A DNA stretch of 64,000 nucleotides from Streptomyces sp. XD-27 (GTDB taxonomy: Bacteria > Actinomycetota > Actinomycetes > Streptomycetales > Streptomycetaceae), in contig NZ_CP130713.1 of NCBI RefSeq assembly GCF_030553055.1, positions 6,944,001 to 7,008,000 on the forward strand. Direction: 5' to 3'. The notes beneath the pieces are model-generated. The model did not search any database. It had not been told where the DNA came from and worked only from the letters and a program-made list of their open reading frames with translations. This document shows, piece after piece, positions 28,500 to 35,347 of the stretch; position 1 is the stretch's first letter; every line of letters starts with the position of its first letter. Both the position numbers and the translations under genes were made by a program.

Positions 28500-28940
28500 T
28501 CAGCTCAATGGCTGCCCACTATCGACGACCGGGGCAGTGGGCTGGGATTCATCGGCACGGCTGCCGTTCTGCGGCTGTGTCCGGGGTGTGTTCCAGGTAG
28601 CGGTCACGGTGAAGCTTGCCTCTCCGCCGCTCACAACTGCCATCTTCAGCCCGGCAGTGAGCTTCACGCCGAATGCGACGGACAGTTCGTCCGGCGCGTT
28701 GCCCATTCTCCGTGCTTGGCCGTGGATGCTCGACAGGATCGGCACCAGCGGGGCGAAGGCGTCGTGCAGCAACTGACCCGATCGCTGGATCACCCGGGAG
28801 CCAGCGCCGACCGGTCCGACGGGCGAGTCGTCTTCCCACTGGCCGTCACCGCGGGTACCCGAATCCGTTCCGTTCACGGGCGAAACCTCCACCAACACAG
28901 AGGTCCCGTCCCCGAACTCGAAATCCACAAACTGGGACAC
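28500..28940 (-). CDS. Trypco1 domain (CU044_2847 family) protein
   Basis: A 146-residue protein from GTG 28940, preceded by GGGGGAATT. The N-terminus VSQFVDFEFGDGTSVLVEV and the later ELSVAFGVKLTAGLKMAV, then FTVTATW, are the start and end of the trypsin-co-occurring domain 1 (Trypco1), with the helical LLHDAFAPLVPILSSI between. The last 30 residues are a polar tail. Trypco1 domains are predicted partners or regulators of trypsin-like proteases in NTP-dependent conflict systems. Here the partner is the next gene, 22 bases downstream, in the same operon. A longer upstream frame exists but lacks domain similarity. Confidence 0.8.
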   Translation of the reverse strand: MSQFVDFEFGDGTSVLVEVSPVNGTDSGTRGDGQWEDDSPVGPVGAGSRVIQRSGQLLHDAFAPLVPILSSIHGQARRMGNAPDELSVAFGVKLTAGLKMAVVSGGEASFTVTATWNTPRTQPQNGSRADESQPTAPVVDSGQPLS

Positions 28941-29404
28941 AATTCCCCCGTCACACCAATGAACAAACCCCTGTGAAGTCACAGAAGGATAGCGTCTCCC
29001 CGCAGCCTCAAAGCAGCGTTGCACGTCACCGACGGGAACTTGGACCCAGTGGCCACCCGCCGCTGCCAGACCTGCGATGCCCAGTCGTAGGTCACCGCGA
29101 CGGTCTGCCAAGCGTGAGCGGACGGTGGAGCCGGAGCCACATAAAAGGGCCAAGCACCGAGCCTGCTCTGACTCGCAAGGGCATCACCACCCAGGATGAC
29201 TCGACACCCCCGGTGAGGGATTCGATCCTCTCCGTAATGAGCAGTTCCTCGAAACGCGCCTAGAAGCGTCTCCGGTGGTACGACTGGACTGGACCTCGTC
29301 AGTCGGCAGGGGGCGGATGCTCGCTCTCTCGTGGGCGCGAGAGCCCCCGTCGACCAGGGACATCCCGGGGACTTTTCGGGGACTTTCCGCTGGGTAAGCA
29401 GGGA
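28941..29404. promoter_or_regulatory. Long intergenic region upstream of the Trypco1 operon
   Basis: This 464-bp stretch has open frames but none with recognisable protein similarity. Near the operon it contains a perfect inverted repeat, CTGTGA-AG-TCACAG (28971-28984), about 30 bases before the Trypco1 start and thus a candidate operator. At the far side, GGGGACTTT occurs twice (29367-29375 and 29378-29386), 11 bases apart, a spacing seen in integrase arm-type sites. No clear -35/-10 pair was identified. Confidence 0.4.
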
Positions 29405-29449
29405 AGGCCCTGACAGCGCTGAAAGAAGCAAACGCGCTGGTCAGGGCCT
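29405..29449. terminator. Hairpin terminator behind the sdaA fragment
   Basis: AGGCCCTGAC (29405-29414) pairs perfectly with GTCAGGGCCT (29440-29449), and the inner GCGC pair extends the stem. It follows 6 bases after the stop of the sdaA-like fragment on the minus strand, as a native terminator would. Confidence 0.6.
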
Positions 29450-29455
29450 ATTTCC

Positions 29456-29521
29456 TCAGCACTCGATGATGTTGACCGCGAGCCCGCCCCGCGCCGTCTC
29501 CTTGTGCTTGACCTTCATGTC
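29456..29521 (-). pseudogene. sdaA: 3' end fragment of sdaA (L-serine dehydratase)
   Basis: Reading from about 29521 to the TGA at 29456 gives DMKVKHKETARGGLAVNIIE plus a final Cys, which matches the C-terminus of L-serine ammonia-lyase as I remember it. Upstream residues have no such match. Only about 21 codons are present, followed by a terminator hairpin. Next to an excisionase-like gene and short direct repeats, it is best read as an attachment-site copy from an element that targets the 3' end of sdaA. That reading is inference. Confidence 0.5.
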
Positions 29522-29591
29522 GTCGGGTGCGGTGCGAATCCATTCGGGAGCAGCCCGGATGGAGGTGACCAGCTTGGAGATCCTGGTGAGC

Positions 29592-29774
29592 TCAAAAGGT
29601 GGTTTCCCTGCAATCGGTGTCCATCCATCGACGTATTTCGGCGGGGGAGAAGCGGAGCTGCTGGCCGATTCGGAAACTGGGGATGTCCATCCTTGCGTGA
29701 TTGTCGTATACCCACGAAGGTGGCTTGCGTAGGAACTCGGCTAGATCGGGGACGTCCCACAATGGTTCAGTCAC
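29592..29774 (-). CDS. xis: Excisionase-like helix-turn-helix protein
   Basis: A 60-residue protein from GTG 29774. WDVPDLAEFLRKPPSWVYDN, then IPSFRIGQQLRFSPAEIRRW, is the MerR-like winged-helix pattern of excisionases and related small DNA-binding proteins of actinobacterial integrative elements, where such genes usually precede int. Here no integrase follows; the sdaA 3' fragment lies about 70 bases downstream instead. It is probably part of a second, decayed element. The function as excisionase rather than other small regulator is inferred. Confidence 0.65.
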   Translation of the reverse strand: MTEPLWDVPDLAEFLRKPPSWVYDNHARMDIPSFRIGQQLRFSPAEIRRWMDTDCRETTF

Positions 29775-29801
29775 GAGGGCCTCGCTGAGGGTTCGGCTGG
29801 A

Positions 29802-31250
29802 TTATCCAGGTGAGAAGATATGGATGATCTGCGGCCGCGCCAACGGCCTGCCAATGATCAAGCGGCTTCGCTGCGGCCCACTGGCTCTTTTCTGACCCGG
29901 CGCGCTGAGTACTCCAGCCGTAGATCGTGATCTTCGTGTCTGATTCGCGGCTTGCCGACGGTAATGGCTGGCTTGGGCGCGGGCCTGGTGGCGGCGTCGC
30001 CAGGCGGACCAGCCGAGCCGGTGGGCCATGTCGTGCACGGGCTGGGTGACAAGCGTCGTGAACAGGTGCTGGATCTCGTTGCAGGTGAGCGGGATCAGCC
30101 CGTCTGGGGCGGGATGGCGGGCGTGTTCGTCGGCGCGGACGACGGCGAGGAAGGCATGAGCGAGCATGGCCAGGGTGACCCAGCGAGACCACGAGGTGAA
30201 GCGGCGGACCTGGTGCTCGTCCAGCCCGACCAGGCCCTTTCCGGCCTGGAAGGTCTCTTCCACCCGCCATCTTGACCCGGCGACGCGGACCAGCGTGGCC
30301 AGGGGCACGGGGGCGGGCGAGAAGCAGCGGTAGTAGGCGAGTTCACCGGTGGTGCGGTTGCGGCGGATCAGCAGCCGGTGGCTGCCGGGTCGCACTTCGG
30401 CCAGGTCGACGACGGCCCAGTCGTAGAAGCGGTGCCCCTTGGCTCCGGCTCCTGCCGACAGTTTCTGCCAGGCCCGCTTCGGCACCTTCGTGGCCAGGAT
30501 GTCCGCGCGGAACTTCCCCGCACCGGTGGTGACTTCAGCCGAGCAGGCGACGGCGAGCACGTAGCCGACCTGGCGCTCTTCCAGCGCGGACCGCAGCTTC
30601 GGGTTGCCGCCGTAAACCTCGTCCCCCGCGATCCAGCGCACGCGGTGCCCCGCGTCGAGGAACCGGCTGATCATGCGGGCGGCCAGCTCCGGCTTGGTTG
30701 CAAAGACGGTGCCGTCGCCCAGCCCGGCGGCCCTGCAGCGCTCCGGGGCGCATGCCCACGAGCGCGGGATGTACAGCTCACGGTCCACCGCCGCGTGCCC
30801 GTGGGCACCCGCGTAGACGAGGTAGACCGCGACCTGCGCGTTTTCGATCCTCCCGGCGGTGCCGGTGTACTGACGCTCGGCACCGACGGTGTGCGTGCCC
30901 TTCTTCACGTCCCCGGTCTCGTCGACTACCAGCACCGCATCCTCGTCGTGCAGATGCTCCAGCACGTACTCACGCACGTCATCACGCACGCGGTCGGCAT
31001 CCCACCTGGCCCGGCCGAGCAGGTGCTGCATGCCGTCCGGACTCGCCTCCCCGGCCCACTCGGCAATCGACCAGCAGTTCCTGCGCGGCAGGTCCGACAG
31101 CAGCCCCAGCACCAAGTCCCTCACCCGGCGCCGGGGCTCAACTCGCGCGAACCGGCCCGCTATCCGCCCCATCAGGGCCTCGAATGCCTCCTGCCAGCGG
31201 GCAGGGTCTACGCTGTGCCCCGCGGCCACCGCATGATCTTCAGTCTTCAC
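29802..31250 (-). CDS. IS701-family transposase, natural stop lost
   Basis: About 482 residues from GTG 31250. The N-terminus reads MGRIAGRFARVEPRRRVRDL; DDE-type residues lie in VLVVDETGDVKKG, WIAGDEVYGG and the WRVEETFQAGKG block, all typical of IS701 transposases. In the remnant at 32737 the reading frame ends with TGA after AANQT, but here that codon is CGA, so translation runs through the terminal repeat and 37 further codons outside the IS to 29802. The C-terminal extension may or may not affect activity. The start is a choice; an upstream ATG is possible. Confidence 0.8.
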   Translation of the reverse strand: MKTEDHAVAAGHSVDPARWQEAFEALMGRIAGRFARVEPRRRVRDLVLGLLSDLPRRNCWSIAEWAGEASPDGMQHLLGRARWDADRVRDDVREYVLEHLHDEDAVLVVDETGDVKKGTHTVGAERQYTGTAGRIENAQVAVYLVYAGAHGHAAVDRELYIPRSWACAPERCRAAGLGDGTVFATKPELAARMISRFLDAGHRVRWIAGDEVYGGNPKLRSALEERQVGYVLAVACSAEVTTGAGKFRADILATKVPKRAWQKLSAGAGAKGHRFYDWAVVDLAEVRPGSHRLLIRRNRTTGELAYYRCFSPAPVPLATLVRVAGSRWRVEETFQAGKGLVGLDEHQVRRFTSWSRWVTLAMLAHAFLAVVRADEHARHPAPDGLIPLTCNEIQHLFTTLVTQPVHDMAHRLGWSAWRRRHQARAQASHYRRQAANQTRRSRSTAGVLSAPGQKRASGPQRSRLIIGRPLARPQIIHIFSPG

Positions 31251-31326
31251 ACGCCGATGATCAGCGGTGGCCGTACGCGTCTCCCAGCCGGCCCCATCAG
31301 TAAGATCGCGACCTACGGCTGGAGCA
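29910..31326 (-). mobile_element. Complete IS701-family insertion sequence
   Basis: 1417 bp bounded by 25-bp imperfect terminal inverted repeats (left begins TACTCCAGCCGTAG; right ends CTACGGCTGGAGCA, three mismatches) and flanked by a 4-bp direct repeat TGAG (29906-29909 and 31327-31330). That target duplication shows insertion as one unit. Confidence 0.85.
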
Positions 31327-31361
31327 TGAGCAGTTACTGAGTGGTGAGGAGGCACAGTCGG

Positions 31362-32576
31362 GTGCTTGCCAGCGGTGAACAACAACACGTGCAGCGTCGG
31401 CGGATCTGGGCGGTCCGTGCGGCACGGCTGTTTGACGGGTACGCATTACGGCCGGGGCGTCCACTTGTGCTCATCGACGGCTCGCGCATTGCCGGTGTCG
31501 ATATGACGGGAGCCCCTCCTTCTGCAGACCTGCGCGTTCTGGATCTCGGTGACGCCACACTGTTGCCCGGTCTCATCGACTCTCACGTCCACCTTGCCTT
31601 CGACCCGGAGGACAAGTCGAAGCCGGCGATGGCAGATGAAGATGCCCACACCACCCTGGCGCGCATGCGCGTCCACGCCGGGCAGCAGCTGCGGGCGGGG
31701 GTCACCACCGTACGGGACCTCGGCGATCGTGATTTTCTGGCCGTATCGCTGCGTGACCACTACGCGGCAGGGGCGGAGGCCGGTCCGGAGATTCTCGCCG
31801 CCGGACCGCCCATCACGCGAACTCGCGGACACTGCTGGTTCTTGGGCGGTGAAGCCGACGGCATCGCGGCCGTGGAGGCCGCGGTCAAGGAGCGGATCGC
31901 ACGCGGCGCCGACGTAGTCAAGATCATGGCGACCGGTGGCGTGATCACCCCTGGGTGGGGGCCGCACCAGTCGCAGTACACACGCGACGAACTTGCAGCG
32001 GTAACCCGGGCGGCCCACACCAGCGGCAGACCGGTCACCGCACATGCTCACGGCCGGCAGGGAATGGCTGATGCTGCCGCAGCTGGCGTCGACGGCATCG
32101 AGCACGCCTCCTTCTTCACCGAAGACGGTGTCGACCCCGACTGGCGGACCGTTGCGGCCGTAGTGGAGGCAGGCACCTTCGTCGGCGCCACCGAAGCCTG
32201 GCTCCCGACCGGCTCGATGGTCGCACCCCACATGGCCAAGCGCGTAGAGCAGCGAAGTGCGAATTTCGCACGAATGCACCGCGAAGGAGCGCGGCTGGTC
32301 TGCTGCTCCGATGCCGGTGCGGGTCCCCGCAAGCCCCACGGCGTGCTCCCCCACGGGATCATCCGCCTTGGCTCTCTCGGCCTCACCAACACCGAAGCCC
32401 TGGCTTCGGCCACCACCCTCGCCGCACAGGCATGTCGGCTGGCCGATCGCAAAGGAAGGATCGCCGTCGGCTACGACGCCGACCTCATCGCCGTGCCCGG
32501 CAATCCCCTGCACCGTCTGGAAACTCTGCTCGACATCCGGGCCGTGATCCGAGCCGGAAGGGTATCCAAGGGCTGA
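31362..32576 (+). CDS. Metal-dependent amidohydrolase, 3' end capped by IS remnant
   Basis: About 404 residues of an amidohydrolase/imidazolonepropionase-like enzyme (the family includes prolidases). First metal motif DSHVHLAF; a carboxylated-lysine candidate in GADVVKIMATGG; then HAHGRQGM and IEHASFF with metal histidines; and a C-terminal catalytic Asp in CSDAGAG. GTG 31362 has an AGGAGG site 9 bases upstream. A rare TTA codon at 31446-31448 makes translation bldA-tRNA dependent. The stop TGA (32574-32576) lies within the IS701 remnant starting at 32570, so the last few native codons were replaced. The substrate is unknown. Confidence 0.75.
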   Translation: MLASGEQQHVQRRRIWAVRAARLFDGYALRPGRPLVLIDGSRIAGVDMTGAPPSADLRVLDLGDATLLPGLIDSHVHLAFDPEDKSKPAMADEDAHTTLARMRVHAGQQLRAGVTTVRDLGDRDFLAVSLRDHYAAGAEAGPEILAAGPPITRTRGHCWFLGGEADGIAAVEAAVKERIARGADVVKIMATGGVITPGWGPHQSQYTRDELAAVTRAAHTSGRPVTAHAHGRQGMADAAAAGVDGIEHASFFTEDGVDPDWRTVAAVVEAGTFVGATEAWLPTGSMVAPHMAKRVEQRSANFARMHREGARLVCCSDAGAGPRKPHGVLPHGIIRLGSLGLTNTEALASATTLAAQACRLADRKGRIAVGYDADLIAVPGNPLHRLETLLDIRAVIRAGRVSKG

Positions 32577-32761
32577 TCCCGCTCACCTGCAACGAGATCC
32601 AGCACCTGCTCACGATGCTCGTCACCCAGCCCGGGCACGACGTGGCCCACCGGCTCGGCTGGTCCGCCTGGCGACGCCGCCACCAGGCCCGCGCCCAGGC
32701 CAGCCATTACCGTCGGCAAGCCGCGAATCAGACATGAAGATCACGATCTACGGCTGGAGTA
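32570..32761 (+). mobile_element. 3' remnant of a second IS701 copy
   Basis: 192 bp matching the 3' end of the complete element at about 96% by eye, including an identical 25-base terminal repeat (32737-32761). It encodes GLIPLTCNEIQHLL to AANQT and the native TGA. Orientation is opposite to the complete copy, so the amidohydrolase gene lies between inverted IS ends. The 5' part is deleted. Confidence 0.8.
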
Positions 32762-32932
32762 CTAGAAAGCCAGCACCGATCCAGCGCACCGCACCCGAAC
32801 GGACCGGAACGGATCCCAGCGGAAGCCAGCACGAAGTCGGCGTTGCGCGGCGTGGGCTCGTCTGCGAAAAACGAACCCACGCCGCTGACCTGCATGTTTG
32901 CCAACTAAGGTGCGCTTCTGCTAGCCCCCTTC

Positions 32933-33124
32933 TCCCAGATCATGGACGTCTGCTTCCTCTGCCGCGCGGTGGGCGGCGAGGCGCGCGTCAACGACGACGA
33001 GTCGCTGGAGGTGGGCTGGTTCGAACCGGACGCGCTGCCGGAGCTGGAGGAATTCGCGCTCGCCCGGATCAAGCAGGCCGCAGGGGCTGGACCGACGTGG
33101 TTCGAGGGCATCGGCCAGGCGTGA
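32933..33124 (+). pseudogene. Displaced NUDIX 3' fragment
   Basis: Codons from MDVCFLCRAVGGEARVNDDE to WFEGIGQA match the C-terminal 60 residues of the NUDIX protein at 21278. The NUDIX box itself is missing, so this cannot be an enzyme. Codon use is strongly G+C-rich, like the chromosome, which suggests it is the original 3' end pushed aside by integration. Confidence 0.8.
32966..33024 (+). repeat. Putative attR core, right copy of 59-bp direct repeat
   Basis: Identical over 59 bases to 21599-21657. It marks the right end of the island; chromosomal sequence resumes after it with the native end of the NUDIX gene. Confidence 0.65.
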
Positions 33125-33166
33125 ACCCCGCCCATGACCGCCTTCGGTACCGGATGCAAACGCGAC

Positions 33167-34591
33167 TCACACCAGTTCGGGTTGCCGTTCCGGTTGCCGC
33201 GCTGGTGCGGTCTTCGGTTCCCATTGTCTGGTGGTCCGTATGTAGCCGTAGATCACCGAGGTCATCGCCAGGATGAGAAGTGGTCCGAACACCCAGGGAT
33301 GTTCGGCCATTTCCATCGGCAGATAGCGATAGGACACCAAGAGCGCGGCGAAGACCGTTGTGCCGTAGGCGACCAGCTGGATTCCCGACCGATCCCAGCC
33401 GCGGTCGAGCGAGCGCAGCGCTGCCTCGATGGTGAGCGTGAACACCACGCCTGCAACGAGATCCGCGCCGTAGTGGTAGCCGAATCCCAGCGTTGCGCCG
33501 AGCGTGGCAATGAGCCAGAAGGTGCCTGCGAAGCGCAGAATCCGCGGGGCCTTGCGGGAGTGAATGAAGATCGCGACGGCCCACGCCGTGTGCAGGCTGG
33601 GCATGCAGTTGCGAGGGGTGATCTCGTCGTATCGCACCGGGTGCGGGGTGGTGATCGGCGGCAGCGTGTCCGGCCACAGGTTGGCGATCGCCCACTCCTC
33701 GCCGCCGGTGCCGAAGGCGCCGGTGCCGTAGGTGTAGATCGGTCCGACGACCGGGAAGATCATGTAGATGGCCGGCCCGAGGAGGCCGATGGCCAGAAAG
33801 GTGCGCACCAGATGATGGCTCGGGAAGCGGCGTTCGACCGCCACGTTACGTAGCTGGTACAGCGCGACGACGACCGCGGCCACCGCGAGCTGAGCGTAGA
33901 CGAAGTCGAGAGCATGGGCGCCGATCGGGCCGGTGGCCTCGATCACCCGGCCTGCCAGCCATGACGGGTTGCCCAGCGCGTGATCGGCGGTTGCCACGTA
34001 CTCGTCGAGCACCTCCGGGCGGGTCTTCGAGGTGATGAGCAGCCAGGTATCGCCCGTTTTGCGGCCGGCCACGAGTATCAGGCCCAGCCCGACGCCCTTG
34101 AGCAGCAGGACACGTTCCCGGCCGGTGCGGCGCGTGACAGCGATGACCGCGTAGCCCAAGATCACCCACAACGCGCCGTTGCCGAAGGCGTGGCCGTGGC
34201 CTTCGGTCACCCTGGTGTCGAATGCCCACCGCACCAGGAAGAAGGCGATGTCGATGCCGACCGCGACACCGGCCGCGATGAACCGTTGCCGCCAGGTGAG
34301 CACCACCATCATCAACGCCATACTGGCGTACAACAGCGGCCCCGATTTAGGGGCGAATATCACCTCTTTCGCCTGGTTGGCCATCGGCCCCGGTACGCCG
34401 TAGCGGCCTGCGGCGATCTCCAGCGCGACGAGGAATCCGAGGGTCGCCACACCCGCCGCGACCCACAGGAGCGCCCGTGGTTGACGCCACGCGGCGAGCG
34501 TAATTCTGCCGTTTATTCGGGCAAACACCCGCGATGCTATAGGTATCAACTGTTTTGGCCGATTTGGTAGATGTTTGGTTGGATAGGTCAC
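33167..34591 (-). CDS. PAP2-superfamily membrane phosphatase, inositolphosphotransferase-like
   Basis: A 474-residue polytopic membrane protein with about ten helices. The C-terminal half has PAP2 catalytic motifs: PSLHTAWAVA (motif C2, with His) and GYHYGADLVAG (motif C3, His-Asp), preceded by a loop with ITPRNCMPS. This is the PAP2_3/Aur1-Ipt1-like arrangement, suggesting a lipid phosphatase or a phosphoinositol/phosphoglycan transferase. Start is GTG 34591. It is the first chromosomal gene right of the island and has no operon partner. Confidence 0.8.
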   Translation of the reverse strand: MTYPTKHLPNRPKQLIPIASRVFARINGRITLAAWRQPRALLWVAAGVATLGFLVALEIAAGRYGVPGPMANQAKEVIFAPKSGPLLYASMALMMVVLTWRQRFIAAGVAVGIDIAFFLVRWAFDTRVTEGHGHAFGNGALWVILGYAVIAVTRRTGRERVLLLKGVGLGLILVAGRKTGDTWLLITSKTRPEVLDEYVATADHALGNPSWLAGRVIEATGPIGAHALDFVYAQLAVAAVVVALYQLRNVAVERRFPSHHLVRTFLAIGLLGPAIYMIFPVVGPIYTYGTGAFGTGGEEWAIANLWPDTLPPITTPHPVRYDEITPRNCMPSLHTAWAVAIFIHSRKAPRILRFAGTFWLIATLGATLGFGYHYGADLVAGVVFTLTIEAALRSLDRGWDRSGIQLVAYGTTVFAALLVSYRYLPMEMAEHPWVFGPLLILAMTSVIYGYIRTTRQWEPKTAPARQPERQPELV

Positions 34592-34745
34592 TCTTCGCGC
34601 CGGATAGCGTGCTTTCCGGTGAAGGACGGGCGGTGAGAGGTGCTCGTCATGAGTCGGATCATGTTATCGGAGCGGTGTGGGTGGGTTTCGCTGGTCATGG
34701 GTGGTGATCATGAGATTCTCGGCGCCCGGCGGGCAATTGCGGGCG

Positions 34746-34857
34746 TCACGGGTTATCCAGTGGCTCTAAAGGGGGGGCGCCCCCGATGAAGTCGACCAGG
34801 TCCTGGTCGACTTCATCGGCGTGGGTCATGAAGAGGCCGTGCTCCGCTCGGGGGCAC
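34746..34857 (-). pseudogene. C-terminal remnant of an alpha/beta hydrolase
   Basis: About 35 codons reading EHGLFMTHADEVDQDLVDFI then GGAPPLEPLDNP. HGLFxTHxxxVNxDLLxF is the usual end of non-haem chloroperoxidase-like alpha/beta hydrolases and includes the catalytic His. The upstream 240 codons are absent and the frame upstream is antisense of the cupin gene. It is a deletion scar. Confidence 0.55.
34783..34819. repeat. Perfect 18-bp inverted repeat with 1-base spacer
   Basis: Arms 34783-34800 and 34802-34819, core GTCGACCAGG-T-CCTGGTCGAC, form a perfect hairpin inside the hydrolase remnant. There is no U-run. It may terminate cupin transcription or be a chance product of the coding sequence. 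Confidence 0.5.
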
Positions 34858-34888
34858 TCCTGTGAAGATCGGGCGCCAGGGCCCTGGC

Positions 34889-35278
34889 CTAGGCTTCGGT
34901 CCGCTTCTCCAGGCGACTGCCGCGTGGCAGGGTGACGGCCATGATGTCGCCGGGGGCGTCCAGCGCGGTGCGGTGCCATCGCCCGCGCGGCACGATGGCC
35001 GCGGTTCCCGCCGCCAGCCTGATCTCCTCCTCCTCGTCTCCCGGCCGCTCCGGGCGGAGGTAGAGGCGTATTCCGCCGCTGAGGCAGCAGACGACTTCGT
35101 CCGCCTCGGGGTGGACTTCCCAATGGTCGGCGTGGAGGTCGGCGTCGGTCTCCACATGGAAGGCCATCACCTGCCAGCCGTCCCGCTCGGGGTCGAACAC
35201 CGGCTGTTCGGCGTGCACGTGGCCGCCTTGGCGAAGGTGGATGAAGGAGGCGAAGAGGTCGATCGGAGTAACCGTCAT
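34889..35278 (-). CDS. Cupin domain protein
   Basis: A 129-residue single cupin. Motif 1 reads HADHWEVHPEADEVVCCLSGG (two His and Glu as metal ligands, residues about 49-69) and motif 2 ends PRGRWHR with the last His. The N-terminal 30 residues are an extra strand. Cupins of this size serve as small oxygenases, isomerases or ligand sensors; none can be singled out. It is followed by a hydrolase remnant and the hairpin at 34783-34819. It ends close to where the remnant begins, so a former operon is possible. Confidence 0.75.
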   Translation of the reverse strand: MTVTPIDLFASFIHLRQGGHVHAEQPVFDPERDGWQVMAFHVETDADLHADHWEVHPEADEVVCCLSGGIRLYLRPERPGDEEEEIRLAAGTAAIVPRGRWHRTALDAPGDIMAVTLPRGSRLEKRTEA

Positions 35279-35347
35279 GCCGAGATGTCCTTTCTGCGGT
35301 GGTATTTCGTCTGGTGGGCTGTGGCCGCCGAGCGCGCGACCCTGCGG

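Larger units (their letters stand above)
21599..33024. mobile_element. Integrated mobile island in the NUDIX gene 3' end
   Basis: An 11.4-kb segment flanked by a 59-bp direct repeat. A tyrosine integrase gene ends about 75 bases from the restored NUDIX stop and reads toward the left end, the standard attL-int layout. Contents are accessory and patchy: integrase and transposase fragments, ArsR/NmrA, the trypsin-NACHT cassette, an excisionase-like gene, IS701 copies and an amidohydrolase. Codon bias is visibly weaker than in flanking genes, and TTA codons occur (23360-23362, 31446-31448). Conjugation and replication genes are missing, so the element is probably a decayed remnant that cannot move by itself. 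Confidence 0.65.

Noticed and set aside
28500..29153. A longer Trypco1 protein starting at 29153
   Set aside because: The extra 71 residues show no domain pattern, whereas GTG 28940 has a GGGGG site and the domain begins there.
28979..29431. A 150-codon minus-strand frame upstream of the Trypco1 gene
   Set aside because: No recognisable similarity, mixed codon bias and no ribosome binding site; the region reads better as regulatory and attachment-site DNA.
32933..33124. A second functional NUDIX gene
   Set aside because: The catalytic NUDIX box is absent and the upstream sequence belongs to the island.
34783..34819. Canonical intrinsic terminator
   Set aside because: The hairpin is perfect but lacks a U-run and is explained by codons of a hydrolase remnant; kept only as a repeat.
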